Notes: generated by a model from the sequence alone, not told the origin. A stretch of DNA of 64,000 nt from Borrelia sp. P9F1 (GCF_030436115.1 NZ_CP129407.1:860367-924366); one strand, 5' to 3'; counted from the first letter of the stretch, positions 47,425 through 58,459 are shown. Translations and numbers: made by a program.

Positions 47425-49389
47425 ATGAAGTTTTGTTTAAAGTCTGACTATTCTCCTGCTGGCGATCAACCAAGAGCAATTGAAGATATTAAAGGGTCTA
47501 TTTTGGCTCACAATAAATATCAGACTTTGAAGGGAGTAACGGGAAGTGGTAAAACTTTTACAGTAGCTAATATTATTAGGGATTTAAATAGACCTTCTTT
47601 GATAGTCAGTCATAATAAAACTTTAGCTGCGCAGCTTTATAGAGAATTTAAGGATTTTTTTCCAGAGAATGCAGTTGAGTATTTTGTTTCCTATTATGAT
47701 TATTATCAACCCGAATCTTATATTGCTGCAAGAGATTTGTATATAGAAAAGGAAGCCACCATTAATGAAGAGATTGAGATAAAGAGAATAAGAACGGTAA
47801 CATCTCTTTCTAGAAGGAGAGACGTTGTAGTAGTAGCTACAGTATCTTCAATATATGCATTAGGCTCTCCAGAATTTTTTAAAAGCTCAGCTCATGCTTT
47901 TTTCGTAGGACAAAAAATTTCTATTAAGGAAATGGCAGATATTTTTGTAAGATTGCAGTACGCAAGAACTCTTACGAACCTTGAGCATGATAAATTTTCT
48001 ATCAAGGGAGATATCGTTGAAGTATGGCCTAGTAATGAACATGACAATTTTGCTTATAGGATTTATTTGGATTTTGATGAGGTTGTTAAAATTAGCAGAA
48101 TTAGTCCTCTTACAAAAAAGGTTTTAGGTATCATTGATGAGTTTACTCTTTTTGCTAAGTCGTATTTCGTTATTCCTTATGAGAATATACTAGATGCTCT
48201 TCCTAAAATATATGCTGACTTAAAGATTCAATATCATTATTTTAAAGAAAACGGCAAGATTGTTGAGGCTGAGAGGCTTAGACAGAGGGTGGAATATGAT
48301 ATTGAAATGTTAAGGGAAACGGGAACGTGTCAAGGTATAGAAAATTATTCTAAGTATTTTAGCGGAAGTGAAATAGGGAGGCCTTATTGTCTTTTTGATT
48401 TCTTCCCTAAAGATTATTTGCTTTTCATTGATGAATCACATGTCACTTTGCCGCAGGTTAGAGGGATGTACAATGGAGATTATGCAAGGAAACTTAATCT
48501 TGTAAATTTTGGATTTAGGCTTCCATCGGCACTTGAAAATAGGCCGCTTAGGTATCCTGAATTTGAATCTCTTATTAATCAAGCTGTTTTTATTTCAGCT
48601 ACTCCTGGGCCTGAAGAGAGGGAGAAGAGTAGCGTTGTTATTGAGCAAATAATTCGTCCTACGGGACTTGTAGATCCAGAAATTATTCTTAAGAATTCGG
48701 AAGGTCAAATGGAAGATCTTTACAATGAAATACAGAAAAGAGTTGCTTTGAACGAAAAAGTTTTAATTACGACTTTAACTAAAAAAATGTCAGAAGATTT
48801 GACTGATTATTTACTGGGTCTTGATGTTAAAGCTAGGTATTTACATGCAGAACTTAACGCTATTGAGAGAGTAGATGTTATTACATCGCTTAGGAAATCA
48901 GAGATTGATGTTATTGTAGGGATTAATTTGTTAAGGGAGGGTTTAGATATTCCGGAAGTATCTCTTGTGGCAATACTGGATGCAGATAAAGTGGGATTTT
49001 TAAGATCTTCTACATCCCTAATCCAGATAATTGGGAGAGCCGCTAGAAACTCAAATGGATGTGTTATTATGTACTATGATCAGGTAAGTTTTTCAATGCA
49101 AGAGGCTATTGATGAGACTAATAGAAGACGGAATATTCAAATAGATTACAATAGACGGAATAATATTACTCCAAGGACTATTGTTAAGAAAGTGCAACGT
49201 ATTTTGGAAAAAGAATTAAAAAGAGAAACTGTTGGTGAAGATATTAGAAGAATTGTTTCAGATGAAAAATTATCCAAAAAGAACCTTATCAGTAAACTTA
49301 AGTTTAAACTCGAAGAGGCAGTTAGTGATGAGAGATTTGAAGATGCCATCTTTTTAAGAGATAAAATAAAAGAACTAACTAAGGGTTAA
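47425..49389 (+). CDS. uvrB: Excinuclease ABC subunit B
   Basis: 654 residues. DEAD-like helicase fold with Walker [14 protein letters not shown], the [11 protein letters not shown] beta-hairpin start, [14 protein letters not shown], motif [32 protein letters not shown] and RAARN, and a C-terminal UVR motif ([22 protein letters not shown]) that binds UvrC. It verifies damage after UvrA loading. ATG with GAGGT six bases upstream. uvrA follows after 28 bp, so they are probably co-expressed. The 115-bp gap to pgm is AT-rich and should hold both promoters, but none is clear. Confidence 0.96.
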   Translation: MKFCLKSDYSPAGDQPRAIEDIKGSILAHNKYQTLKGVTGSGKTFTVANIIRDLNRPSLIVSHNKTLAAQLYREFKDFFPENAVEYFVSYYDYYQPESYIAARDLYIEKEATINEEIEIKRIRTVTSLSRRRDVVVVATVSSIYALGSPEFFKSSAHAFFVGQKISIKEMADIFVRLQYARTLTNLEHDKFSIKGDIVEVWPSNEHDNFAYRIYLDFDEVVKISRISPLTKKVLGIIDEFTLFAKSYFVIPYENILDALPKIYADLKIQYHYFKENGKIVEAERLRQRVEYDIEMLRETGTCQGIENYSKYFSGSEIGRPYCLFDFFPKDYLLFIDESHVTLPQVRGMYNGDYARKLNLVNFGFRLPSALENRPLRYPEFESLINQAVFISATPGPEEREKSSVVIEQIIRPTGLVDPEIILKNSEGQMEDLYNEIQKRVALNEKVLITTLTKKMSEDLTDYLLGLDVKARYLHAELNAIERVDVITSLRKSEIDVIVGINLLREGLDIPEVSLVAILDADKVGFLRSSTSLIQIIGRAARNSNGCVIMYYDQVSFSMQEAIDETNRRRNIQIDYNRRNNITPRTIVKKVQRILEKELKRETVGEDIRRIVSDEKLSKKNLISKLKFKLEEAVSDERFEDAIFLRDKIKELTKG

Positions 49390-49417
49390 AATTTATTTAG
49401 GCTAGGAGTGTGATTTT

Positions 49418-52261
49418 TTGAATGAAAAAATTACTGTTAGAGGTGCAAAGGAACACAATTTAAAGAATATTGACATCGATATTCCAAGAAATAGTTTGGT
49501 GGTAATATCTGGAAAGAGTGGTTCTGGAAAGTCTTCTTTGGCTTTTGATACGATTTTTGCAGAAGGGCAGAGAAGGTACATGGAGTCTGTGTCGGCTTAT
49601 GCAAGGCAATTTTTAGGAGTAATGAAGAAGCCCAACGTTGACTACATAGGTGGACTCTCTCCTGCTATTTCTATTGAGCAGAGGACAATAAGTAATAATC
49701 CAAGATCAACAGTTGGAACAATAACTGAGATTTATGACTATTACAGATTATTGTTTGCAAAAATTGGAAAGCCATATTGTCCAAATGATGGGAGTTTGAT
49801 AGAAGAACAATCTCTAGATAAAATAATCAATACTGTTGTAAATTATGCTGAGGAAGGATCTAGAGTTGTCTTATTTGCGCCCATTGTTATGGGAGCAAAG
49901 GGTACTCATAAAAAGGAGCTTGAGAGAATATTAAATCAAGGATTTAATAGAGTAAGAGTGGATTTTAAAGATTATTTAATAGAAGATGCTATTGGTTTAA
50001 GTTTAGACAAAAATAAGAAGCACAATATCGAAATCGTAGTAGATAGAATAAAATTAGTTGGAGATTTAAGAATTAGACTTTCAGAGTCCATTGAAACTGC
50101 TTTGTCTGTTTCTGGTGGGTATTTGCGGGTAGAAATTGAAAATGGTTTAGAAAAGATAGATAAGATCTTTACAGAGCATAATAGTTGTCCTTTATGTGGA
50201 TTTTCTCTGCCCGTAATAGAGCCAAGACTTTTTTCTTTCAACAGTCCATTTGGGGCTTGTAGTGAGTGTTCTGGTCTTGGAGTTACACTTGAATTTGATT
50301 TTGAAAAGATTTGTCCTAATTTGAAACTTTCTTTTAATGATGATGCATTTATTACATTTAAAACTACTTCCTCATGGGCTGTGGCAATTTTTAGGGGGCT
50401 TTCCAATCATTATGGGTTTAACCTAGATACACCTGTTAAGGATATCCCAGAAGATGTTCTCAGAAAGATTTTGTATGGGGCAAATGAAAAAATAGAATTT
50501 ATTTATCAGTCTAGGGAAGTGGAGGGAAAGGAAATAGACGGGGGGTTTCATTATTCTAAGGAGTTTGAGGGACTTCTTTCTATTTTAAAGAGACGTTATC
50601 TTACAACGGAATCTGAGAGTGCTAGGCTTTTTTATGAGGGTTTAATGTCTCGCAAGATTTGCAATGCATGCAAAGGTAAGAGGCTAAGCATAGCGGCATT
50701 ATCTGTTAAGTTATGTGGGAAGGACATTCAGGAGCTTAGCAATCTTTCTGTTACGGATTCTTATTCATTTTTTGAGACTATTGATCTTGATGAGGTCGAT
50801 ACAAAAATTTCTAAGGAAATTTTAAAAGAAATTAAAAATAGACTTAAATTTTTAGTGGATGTGGGGCTTTCTTATTTGTATCTGGATAGAATATCTGGAA
50901 CCCTTTCGGGGGGTGAAGCGCAACGCATTAGGCTTGCTACTCAAATAGGCTCAGCACTTGCTGGGGTCCTTTATGTGCTTGATGAGCCTAGTATTGGATT
51001 GCATCAAAGAGATAATGAAAAATTAATAAATACTCTTATTAATTTAAAAAATCTTGGAAATACAGTAATCGTTGTAGAACACGATGAACAAACTCTGCGT
51101 ACTGCTGATTATATTGTCGACATTGGTCCTGGGGCTGGAATTCATGGAGGTGAAATAGTTGCTAGGGGGATTTTGTCTGATGTTTTAAACAATGAAAATA
51201 GTCTTACTGGGAAGTATTTAGGTGGATTACTTAAAATAGATGTTCCAAAGGCAAGACGTAAAGCGGGGAAGGGAGAAATTGTGCTCTTAGGAGCCAATAA
51301 AAACAATTTAAAAAATATTGATGTTATGGTTCCTTTAGGTCTTTTTACTGTAATAACAGGAGTTTCTGGGAGTGGGAAGAGTACTCTTTTAAATGAGATA
51401 TTATACCCAGCGCTTGATAGTAGGTTAAAAGGTAATGTGAATTATTTTGATGGATTTAAAGATATTACTGGGTATGAACAGGTCGATAAGATCATTCAGA
51501 TAAATCAGAAACCAATAGGTAAGACGCCTAGGTCAAATCCATCGACTTATGTTGGGTTTTTTACAGAAATAAGAGAACTTTTTGCAAGGCTTCCAGAATC
51601 CAAGGCTAGGGGATTTAAGGCTGGAAGATTTTCTTTTAATGTTAAGGGGGGCAGGTGCGAAAAATGTCAAGGGGCAGGCTCTTTAAACATTCAAATGCAC
51701 TTTTTGCCGGATGTTTTTATTCCTTGCGATTTGTGTAAGGGTAGAAAATTTAATGAAGAAACCCTAGAGATAAGATACAAGGGTAAAAATATTTATGATG
51801 TTTTAGAAATGAGCGTAATTGAAGCTAAAGATTTTTTTGAAAATATTCCAAAAGTAAATCATTATTTGAAAATATTAAAGGAAGTTGGTCTTGAGTATAT
51901 TAAATTAGGTCAATCATCAACAACTCTTTCGGGAGGGGAAGCTCAGCGCGTTAAATTGGCTTTTGAACTTGTAAAGCGGAGCACAGGGAAAACTTTTTAT
52001 ATTATTGATGAACCCACAACGGGTTTGCATTTTGATGACATAAGAAAATTGTTGGAAGTGTTGCAGCTTCTTGTTGAAAATGGAAATACGGTAGTTCTTA
52101 TAGAGCATAATTTAGACGTAATAAAACAGGCAGATTACATAATCGATTTAGGACCTGAGGGTGGATTGGCTGGGGGTGGTATTGTTATATCAGGAACCCC
52201 TGAAGAGGTTTCAAAATGCAAGAGTTCCTATACAGGAATGTTTTTAAAAAATCTTTTGTAA
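49418..52261 (+). CDS. uvrA: Excinuclease ABC subunit A
   Basis: 947 residues, two ABC cassettes. First Walker A ISGKSGSGKSSLAFDT, first zinc module CPLCGFSLPVIEPRLFS...CSECSGLG, signature TLSGGEAQRIRLA, Walker B LYVLDEPSIGLHQRD; second cassette TGVSGSGKSTLLNEIL, zinc module CEKCQGAG...CDLCKGRKF, STTLSGGEAQRVKLA and IIDEPTTGLHFDD. Start is TTG at 49418, placed by AGGAG at 49404-49408; the ATG at 49422 is out of frame. It overlaps lptD by 46 bp. Confidence 0.96.
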   Translation: MNEKITVRGAKEHNLKNIDIDIPRNSLVVISGKSGSGKSSLAFDTIFAEGQRRYMESVSAYARQFLGVMKKPNVDYIGGLSPAISIEQRTISNNPRSTVGTITEIYDYYRLLFAKIGKPYCPNDGSLIEEQSLDKIINTVVNYAEEGSRVVLFAPIVMGAKGTHKKELERILNQGFNRVRVDFKDYLIEDAIGLSLDKNKKHNIEIVVDRIKLVGDLRIRLSESIETALSVSGGYLRVEIENGLEKIDKIFTEHNSCPLCGFSLPVIEPRLFSFNSPFGACSECSGLGVTLEFDFEKICPNLKLSFNDDAFITFKTTSSWAVAIFRGLSNHYGFNLDTPVKDIPEDVLRKILYGANEKIEFIYQSREVEGKEIDGGFHYSKEFEGLLSILKRRYLTTESESARLFYEGLMSRKICNACKGKRLSIAALSVKLCGKDIQELSNLSVTDSYSFFETIDLDEVDTKISKEILKEIKNRLKFLVDVGLSYLYLDRISGTLSGGEAQRIRLATQIGSALAGVLYVLDEPSIGLHQRDNEKLINTLINLKNLGNTVIVVEHDEQTLRTADYIVDIGPGAGIHGGEIVARGILSDVLNNENSLTGKYLGGLLKIDVPKARRKAGKGEIVLLGANKNNLKNIDVMVPLGLFTVITGVSGSGKSTLLNEILYPALDSRLKGNVNYFDGFKDITGYEQVDKIIQINQKPIGKTPRSNPSTYVGFFTEIRELFARLPESKARGFKAGRFSFNVKGGRCEKCQGAGSLNIQMHFLPDVFIPCDLCKGRKFNEETLEIRYKGKNIYDVLEMSVIEAKDFFENIPKVNHYLKILKEVGLEYIKLGQSSTTLSGGEAQRVKLAFELVKRSTGKTFYIIDEPTTGLHFDDIRKLLEVLQLLVENGNTVVLIEHNLDVIKQADYIIDLGPEGGLAGGGIVISGTPEEVSKCKSSYTGMFLKNLL

Positions 52262-55200
52262 TATTACTAAGTATTGCTCATTCTTTTATTCTGTTTGCTC
52301 AAAGCGAGAAGGGAAAATCAACAGAGAATCAAAAGTTAACTTTAATGCAAAAAGCCAATTTGAAGGAGCTTGAACTTTCTAGTGATGAAGATTTAAAAAA
52401 GTGGGCCTTAAAAGAGGGTATTGAAGAAGAAGATGTTTCTAGGATACGAGAGTTACTCTTGAAAAAATTTGGGTTGTCTCCCAATTTTTTTTCAAAAGAT
52501 GGAGGGCAAGATGGAGGCAGATATAAAATAATCATTAAGAGTACAGACAATCTTGAAAATTTTACATACCAGCTTACTAAGGATGAGAATATTGTATTTA
52601 AGGGGAAAGTTAATCTTGTTATTGAGGATATTAAAGATAATAAAAAGCATAACATCAAGGGTGATCAAATTATTTTTAATAGGAATACTAAAAAGCTCTT
52701 TGCTAGTGGAAATGTTGACTATACGCTTAATTTAACCCCTGATGAGAAGTTATATTTTTACGGTAGCGAATTGTTTGTTGATTTTGATTCCCAGAATTTT
52801 CTTCTAAAAAATGGAATTATTCAAAAGAGAATGCATAAAAATTTAATTAATCATATTGTTTCATTTGGGGGAGAGGTTTTAAAGAGATTGGATAACGATA
52901 CAAATATACTAGAAGGGGCATTCATTACAACTAGTAAAATCCCAGATCCTTATTATTCTATTAGGGCTTCCAAAATATGGGTCTTGCCTTCTGGAGACTT
53001 TGGAGTTGTAAATGCCTTATTTTATATGGGCAAGGTCCCCATATTATATATTCCATTCTTTTTTAAACCGGGTGATAGTTTATTTTTCAATCCGTCTTTG
53101 GGATATTCTTCAAGAAAGGGTTTTACTCTTTTTAACACTGTCTATTTATTTGGAAAGAGGACTGTTAGTAATGAAGATGCTTCTTTCCTAGATTTTGACT
53201 TTAATTCAGTTTACAATTCGGGTAAGGATCCTTATATTAGAAACGGTTACTTGACTTATTTTTTTTCTAAGGATGCTACCTCTAAAGTAGGCAAGGAACA
53301 TGTTAAATTAATTTTTGATATTTATTCTAATTTAGGATTTTATTCGGGTCTCGATTTTGATGTCGGTGCTACTTTAGGCAATTTTAAGACTTTTGAAGGT
53401 AGTTTTGGGTTAGGGTTTACAAGGACTTTATACAAACATAGTAGTACTGGAGCTTATCGGCCTTTTGAAGAGCAAAGTGTAAATTATTCTATTTTTAATT
53501 TTGATAATTTAAACAAGGGCGACATATTTGGATTTGAGGTTCCTTTTAGGTATTTATTGAAAACCAAGGCGGAATTTTTAATAAGTGATGCGCTTCTTTC
53601 AGTGGGTTTTGAGCACTATTCAGATCCTTATGTGGTAATTGACTTTAAGAATAGGCTAGAAAATTCGACACTTCTTTCCCTGCTTGGATCTCAGAAAGAA
53701 TATTCAGAAACGGAAAACATGATAAAGACATTTGATTGGAATTTATCTTCTTTTTATAATCGAACTTTTGATGATAACACCATCGTTGATTATAAGCTAA
53801 ATAACCTCGGGTTTAGTTTTAAATTGGCAGATTCTGATAACCTTTATAGTAAGGACCCTTTAGTAAAACCAAAGGACATTATGGATCCGACCAGGAAGTG
53901 GTTTTATCTAGAGAGGGTTTATATTCCTTATGTTGACATCAATTTTCAAAAAGATCTTTACAGCAATAGCTGGGCCCCTTTGGCTGGTAATAAAGATAAA
54001 GAAATGATTATTACTCCCGAGGTCAAAAATATTGGAGAGGAGAGCGATGATGTACAGGATAAAAAAAAGAAAGACGAAGCCAAGAAAATTAAAGAAAAGG
54101 GTGATTTAAGTAAGGATTTATATGTGTCTCCTGAAGTAATATCGTCAAACGACATTACTAATCCAGATTCTTTCTACATTAGACTTGGAATTAATCCTTA
54201 TTTTAAAAATAATATATTCTTTGATGATTCTAAAGTTAAATCTCCCCAAGAATTTAAATATGATGTAAAAAGCTATTTGTTTGATATTAAAAATAAAATA
54301 GATTTAAAACTTCATGCTGATTTTTACAACCGACTTATTACTTTTGAAGAAGTTGTCTATTTAAATACTGCTGAGTATAATCCTCTAGACAAGGATTACA
54401 CTTTAGTGGATAAAGAAAAGAAGGGGGAGCATTCAGTCATTAATAAAATAAATTTAGAATTGCTTCCTTTCATTATGTATCCTGCTTTTTCTAGAAGTAG
54501 TGTTAAGGTGGAAAACAAAATTACTCTTTATTTATTTGATAAAAAATATGATAAGGAAGCTAAAATTTTGGATGGGAAGAGTAGTAGTGTTTTTTGGAAG
54601 AGCCCCGAAACCTTTCATCAGGAGATAAACGTCAACTTGATTTACGATTACAGGTATTTTACTACTAGTCTTTCTAGCTTGCTAAAGAATACCTTTGAGA
54701 ATATATATGCGTCTTCTGAACTTAAATTTTCTTTGGAGTTTCCTTATTTACTGCAGGAAGTAGGCATTGGGGTGAAGTATGATAAAAAATTTAAGGAAGA
54801 TGATAAATCTAGGCTTGCGAAGTCAGCTACTAGTCCAGAGGAATCTTTAAGGCCAACTTCTCCTTATAAGGGTTTGGAGATGAGTCCGGCACTATACTAT
54901 AAAATAGAGCCAAAGTATTTGGATTATTTTAAGATTGCCTTGTTAGCTGCTTATGACCCTTTGATTAATAGAGTTTCTGAACTTTCATTTAAGCTAAATG
55001 CTTACGATTTTGAACTCACGTTTGCAATGAAGGATGAATTTGAGTATAGATATGATAAAATGCTGGGTGATTTTTCAAAGGTGGGGACTACTACTAAGCT
55101 TGTTCCATATCTTTTGGATTCTCGGTATAAAAGGGATTTATATACTTTCAAATTTTTTGAAGAAAAATTTTCAGTTGGATTAGGAATAGATGCTGGGTGG

Positions 55201-55677
55201 AAAATGAACTTGCAAAGATTTGTTGATGATAATGAACTTTGGGCTGAATTTAGTCTTAGGTTTAAATATACTGAGTTTTTTGAATTGTACTTTTCTACGC
55301 GCTCCATTAACACAAAGACTTTTAAATATTTTGGAGGATACATGAATCAGGTTGATCTTGAAGCGGTTAACATTTTTTCAGATTTACTCAAGTCGTTCAA
55401 TTTTTTTGATGTGCAGGATAGAAAGGAGTCATTATTTAAGATTAAAAAGATCAGTACAGGTTTTAAGTTTAATTTTTATGACTGGAAATTTGTAGGAGAA
55501 TATGATTTAAATCCTGATATTTTAAAGGATTCTAGCAGTGGTAAGTATTCTTCTATATGGAGAAATAATTTTTCAATCTATATTTCCTGGAATTTCTTTG
55601 AACCCGTCAAGGCTTCATTTGAGAGTAATTCAAGCACGGATTATGAGCTTTTAATTAATCGCGAGACTAAGAAGTAG
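52216..55677 (+). CDS. lptD: LptD-like outer-membrane protein
   Basis: 1153 residues, much longer than E. coli LptD (784). The ATG at 52216 lies inside uvrA; a signal peptide follows (KSFVILLSIAHSFILFAQ). Residues about 105-215 are an OstA/LptA-like beta-jellyroll (for example NIKGDQIIFNRNTKKLFASGNVDY), then the large C-terminal beta-barrel (from about residue 245) with many amphipathic strands and a Lys-rich acidic loop near residues 615-640 (DDVQDKKKKDEAKKIKEKG). Borrelia lacks LPS, and an LptD homologue in B. burgdorferi (BB_0838) is reported to be needed for surface lipoprotein display, so a lipoprotein-export role is likely. LptF/LptG partners lie at 7437-9787. Confidence 0.88.
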   Translation: MQEFLYRNVFKKSFVILLSIAHSFILFAQSEKGKSTENQKLTLMQKANLKELELSSDEDLKKWALKEGIEEEDVSRIRELLLKKFGLSPNFFSKDGGQDGGRYKIIIKSTDNLENFTYQLTKDENIVFKGKVNLVIEDIKDNKKHNIKGDQIIFNRNTKKLFASGNVDYTLNLTPDEKLYFYGSELFVDFDSQNFLLKNGIIQKRMHKNLINHIVSFGGEVLKRLDNDTNILEGAFITTSKIPDPYYSIRASKIWVLPSGDFGVVNALFYMGKVPILYIPFFFKPGDSLFFNPSLGYSSRKGFTLFNTVYLFGKRTVSNEDASFLDFDFNSVYNSGKDPYIRNGYLTYFFSKDATSKVGKEHVKLIFDIYSNLGFYSGLDFDVGATLGNFKTFEGSFGLGFTRTLYKHSSTGAYRPFEEQSVNYSIFNFDNLNKGDIFGFEVPFRYLLKTKAEFLISDALLSVGFEHYSDPYVVIDFKNRLENSTLLSLLGSQKEYSETENMIKTFDWNLSSFYNRTFDDNTIVDYKLNNLGFSFKLADSDNLYSKDPLVKPKDIMDPTRKWFYLERVYIPYVDINFQKDLYSNSWAPLAGNKDKEMIITPEVKNIGEESDDVQDKKKKDEAKKIKEKGDLSKDLYVSPEVISSNDITNPDSFYIRLGINPYFKNNIFFDDSKVKSPQEFKYDVKSYLFDIKNKIDLKLHADFYNRLITFEEVVYLNTAEYNPLDKDYTLVDKEKKGEHSVINKINLELLPFIMYPAFSRSSVKVENKITLYLFDKKYDKEAKILDGKSSSVFWKSPETFHQEINVNLIYDYRYFTTSLSSLLKNTFENIYASSELKFSLEFPYLLQEVGIGVKYDKKFKEDDKSRLAKSATSPEESLRPTSPYKGLEMSPALYYKIEPKYLDYFKIALLAAYDPLINRVSELSFKLNAYDFELTFAMKDEFEYRYDKMLGDFSKVGTTTKLVPYLLDSRYKRDLYTFKFFEEKFSVGLGIDAGWKMNLQRFVDDNELWAEFSLRFKYTEFFELYFSTRSINTKTFKYFGGYMNQVDLEAVNIFSDLLKSFNFFDVQDRKESLFKIKKISTGFKFNFYDWKFVGEYDLNPDILKDSSSGKYSSIWRNNFSIYISWNFFEPVKASFESNSSTDYELLINRETKK

Positions 55678-55711
55678 AATCATCGTGAAGGGTTAAGCTC
55701 TTAAAATGAAC

Positions 55712-56248
55712 TTACCTTGTGCTAAGGGACGGCTTTGGAATTCTTGATATCAAGATGTTGATGGGTTTGACTGTGTCAACATGGGATTTTACTATGCTAA
55801 GTTTCAGGACAGCTGGATATTTAATTTTGTTGAGTGAGTAGCTGTTTTTTTCTGTTTTGTTAGTTGAGATTTGCATATTTTTATTAGGACTGTCTAGTAA
55901 GTAAATTGTAAATTTTTGAGAGGTCTCAGGTCCAATAAAAAATTCTTTGTATTTCTTGTTGTATTGTTTTAGGTTGTTTATCAATGTAAGATCTGCCTTT
56001 GTTGTAACAATGTTCTTTGAGTTTAAACTTGTATTCTTCCAGTCTATTTTTACAATTTCATTACTTCTATTTGTGATTTGGATGCAAATATATTCGTCTG
56101 TTGCCCTAATGACATCTACATTAATATAGTCCTCAGTGGATTCTACTATGTCAAACTTCGTTTCGTATTCTTTTTGGAATTCCACTGTAGTGCACGAAAC
56201 TACTAACGATAACAAAAACGTTGTTTTAATAATGGTCTTTATCTGCAT
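55712..56248 (-). CDS. Lipoprotein of unknown function
   Basis: 178 residues. Signal peptide with lipobox in FLLSLVVSCTTVEF (Cys near residue 19). The rest is a small beta domain (ICIQITNRSNEIVKIDWKNTS) and a strand-rich C-terminus. The stop is 34 bp from that of convergent lptD. It follows rnhA after 24 bp on the minus strand, so it is probably expressed from that group. By position it equals BB_0839. No function is known to me. Confidence 0.75.
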   Translation of the reverse strand: MQIKTIIKTTFLLSLVVSCTTVEFQKEYETKFDIVESTEDYINVDVIRATDEYICIQITNRSNEIVKIDWKNTSLNSKNIVTTKADLTLINNLKQYNKKYKEFFIGPETSQKFTIYLLDSPNKNMQISTNKTEKNSYSLNKIKYPAVLKLSIVKSHVDTVKPINILISRIPKPSLSTR

Positions 56249-56272
56249 AGATTTACTTACAAAAATACTAAT

Positions 56273-56866
56273 TCATCTTTTGTGAAAGCCAAGATCTGCA
56301 ATGTTATTATCTCCAGGGATAAACAGCACCTGGCCACCTTTGTTTTCAAAATCATTTCTTAGCTTGATTACATTTTTGACTAGCTTGATAGTAGTTTCTT
56401 TTAATTTTTTTCTACTGTAAAATCCTTTTGACCAATAGTCGATTACTAATTTACTATCTCCAAATATATTCTTTACATCTTCTTTTAGTGCTATTTTTAG
56501 TGCAATATATAATCCAAGAAGTTCTCCGTAATTATTGCTAATTCCGTCAAAATCTTTTACATAATAATTATCATGGTCATTAATCAAGCTCTGGTCCATT
56601 ACTCTGTTTAGTATAGAGATTCCTTCCTCATTTACAACTCTAACCTCTACTCCTTTACCTCTTCCAGTACCTGAGTCAAAATAGATTCCTACTGGATAGG
56701 TGTTGCTATTTGAGTCTCTTTCTAACCAATTTTCTGCTTCTTCTTTTGATTTAAAACTTTTGATTTTATTTTTTTTCCCTATAATTCTGTTTCTACATTC
56801 CTCCCAAGATGTAAAAATAGTTTTTTCATTTTTGTCGGGGAAAATACAAGCATAGTATTTTTCCAT
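56273..56866 (-). CDS. Ribonuclease H1 with N-terminal hybrid-binding (viroplasmin-like) domain
   Basis: 197 residues. The N-terminal about 50 residues (KYYACIFPDKNEKTIFTSWEECRNRIIG, then KSFKSKEEAENWL) match the caulimovirus-viroplasmin/RNase H1 hybrid-binding domain. The catalytic domain follows with the DEDD set: Asp in IYFDSGTGRG, Glu in NNYGELLGLYIALK, Asp in IFGDSKLVIDYW, and Asp in GDNNIADLG. It cleaves RNA in RNA-DNA hybrids. The ATG has AGGAGG just upstream, which overlaps the end of the upstream gene on the same strand. Confidence 0.9.
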   Translation of the reverse strand: MEKYYACIFPDKNEKTIFTSWEECRNRIIGKKNKIKSFKSKEEAENWLERDSNSNTYPVGIYFDSGTGRGKGVEVRVVNEEGISILNRVMDQSLINDHDNYYVKDFDGISNNYGELLGLYIALKIALKEDVKNIFGDSKLVIDYWSKGFYSRKKLKETTIKLVKNVIKLRNDFENKGGQVLFIPGDNNIADLGFHKR

Positions 56867-56872
56867 ATTAAA

Positions 56873-58459
56873 TTAACCTCCTAAGCACCAAACATTAGTT
56901 ACATTGCAGGGTTTTCCAAAGATTTTTTCATTTGAACGTTTTATTTCTATTTTATCTATTATTTCTTTGTTGTATCCTATAAATTTTTCCTTAAGGGTAG
57001 GGGCTATTACTCTTTTGGGTAATACACTTGGAAATATTCCTGCTATGGTATACGACATATAAAAATCATACGCAGCTGCATTTATTTCTCCAGGAGTTAC
57101 CAAGCCAGATATTTCGTAGTTGCGCGAGACATCAAGCCCAGCTGCTCTGTATATTCTTTCAACTACTAATGAACAATAAGTTTTATGGTGAATTTCTTCA
57201 AGATTAAATGAGTCAGACCACATATTAGAAGATAGCAAGGGAACCATGTATCCGAAATTATTGTCAACATATCTATTTCTTCCAAAATTCATTGCCTTTT
57301 GGATGGTTCTATTATCCGCTATAGGTGATAATATTTTCAATATTCTTGCCTGCACATAAGTTGAAAGCTTCTCGTATCCTGACCCTTGGACAGAGGCTGT
57401 TTCAAACTTAATTTGATTGCTTGTAATTACAGATTTTATATCAAAACTGTCTTCTCCTTTAAATATAATTTTTTTTGTGCTGTCATATTTGGCCGCATCG
57501 AATACCCCTACGTGTTGCCAAAAATAGAAAAACTCAGTCCAATCGATTTTTGGTTTTATTAGTATTATATCTCCATTTGATAAGAGGGCTCTTAACTTGT
57601 GTGGTGTTATTTCTGTACCTGTGTCTGGATCTATGATGTTGGGAATTAGGCTATTGTTGTTTTTTACATTTCCTTTAAATTGCGCTGAGCTGTAAGAAGA
57701 ATTGTTTGCATCAGCAATTTTTTGTTTTTTAAGTATTGCTTTTATTTTATTATCTTCGATTTTAAGAAAGGACATAAAGCTACTAAAGTATTGCTTTTCT
57801 TTAATTTTTAATAATTGATTTGCTATTATATGGGGAGTTATGTATTCTTTCCCATTAATTGTGTCTTTATTTATTGAATAGCTTATTGCAACCCCTTGAG
57901 GAAAAAAAGAATCAATACCTGCAAAAGGAATATATCCTATATTTTTTTCGTGAAATATTTGTTCTAATAATGCTAAAATCTCCTTTTCTAAGTACATTTG
58001 CGCTTCAGTTATTTCTGTTAGGTTTTTGCTAGCTGTATTTGATTGAATTTCATTAGATTTTTTTCTAAAGCTTGTATCAACTTTGATGTTTAAGTGTCCG
58101 TTTATATTGCTTTTTTCAAGAAATCTTTCCCATTCTTGTGAGTTATTTAAGTGTCTTTTGTAGGCTAATAAGTAATTTTTTATTTCTTCTAATTTTTGAG
58201 GATTGATTTTTAATTCGACAGCCATCACTTTTAATAGATCAGGCTCTTCTGTCTGTTGTAATATTTTTTCAATTTTATGTACTGGTATACGATAGTTAAC
58301 ATATGTAATATTGGTTACAAGAGAATGGCTGGAGGGGTAGTTGTGGGTTAGAAAAATGGTAGAAGCATTATTATTTTTTTGGTCTCCATTACCGAATAAA
58401 GCACATGAACATATCAAAGGGCAAGTTATTAAACTCAATATACATTGAACAAATTGCAT
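56873..58459 (-). CDS. Lipoprotein with permuted NlpC/P60 (YiiX-like) cysteine-hydrolase domain
   Basis: 528 residues. A hydrophobic N-terminus leads to a probable lipobox LICSCALF (Cys19). The middle is helical and Asn-rich. The C-terminal part has GDIILIKPK, then His in FWQHVGVFD (about residue 316), and Cys in KTYCSLVVERIYRAAGLDVS (about residue 429). The order His before Cys matches the circularly permuted NlpC/P60 class (YiiX/YebB), papain-like amidases or acyltransferases acting on lipids or peptidoglycan. Substrate unknown. A Cys pair ends the chain (PCNVTNVWC). By position it equals BB_0840. Confidence 0.75.
   Translation of the reverse strand: MQFVQCILSLITCPLICSCALFGNGDQKNNNASTIFLTHNYPSSHSLVTNITYVNYRIPVHKIEKILQQTEEPDLLKVMAVELKINPQKLEEIKNYLLAYKRHLNNSQEWERFLEKSNINGHLNIKVDTSFRKKSNEIQSNTASKNLTEITEAQMYLEKEILALLEQIFHEKNIGYIPFAGIDSFFPQGVAISYSINKDTINGKEYITPHIIANQLLKIKEKQYFSSFMSFLKIEDNKIKAILKKQKIADANNSSYSSAQFKGNVKNNNSLIPNIIDPDTGTEITPHKLRALLSNGDIILIKPKIDWTEFFYFWQHVGVFDAAKYDSTKKIIFKGEDSFDIKSVITSNQIKFETASVQGSGYEKLSTYVQARILKILSPIADNRTIQKAMNFGRNRYVDNNFGYMVPLLSSNMWSDSFNLEEIHHKTYCSLVVERIYRAAGLDVSRNYEISGLVTPGEINAAAYDFYMSYTIAGIFPSVLPKRVIAPTLKEKFIGYNKEIIDKIEIKRSNEKIFGKPCNVTNVWCLGG

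Noticed and set aside
49972-50406. A 144-codon minus-strand open frame within uvrA
   Set aside because: Opposite to conserved UvrA zinc and ATPase regions; no independent evidence.
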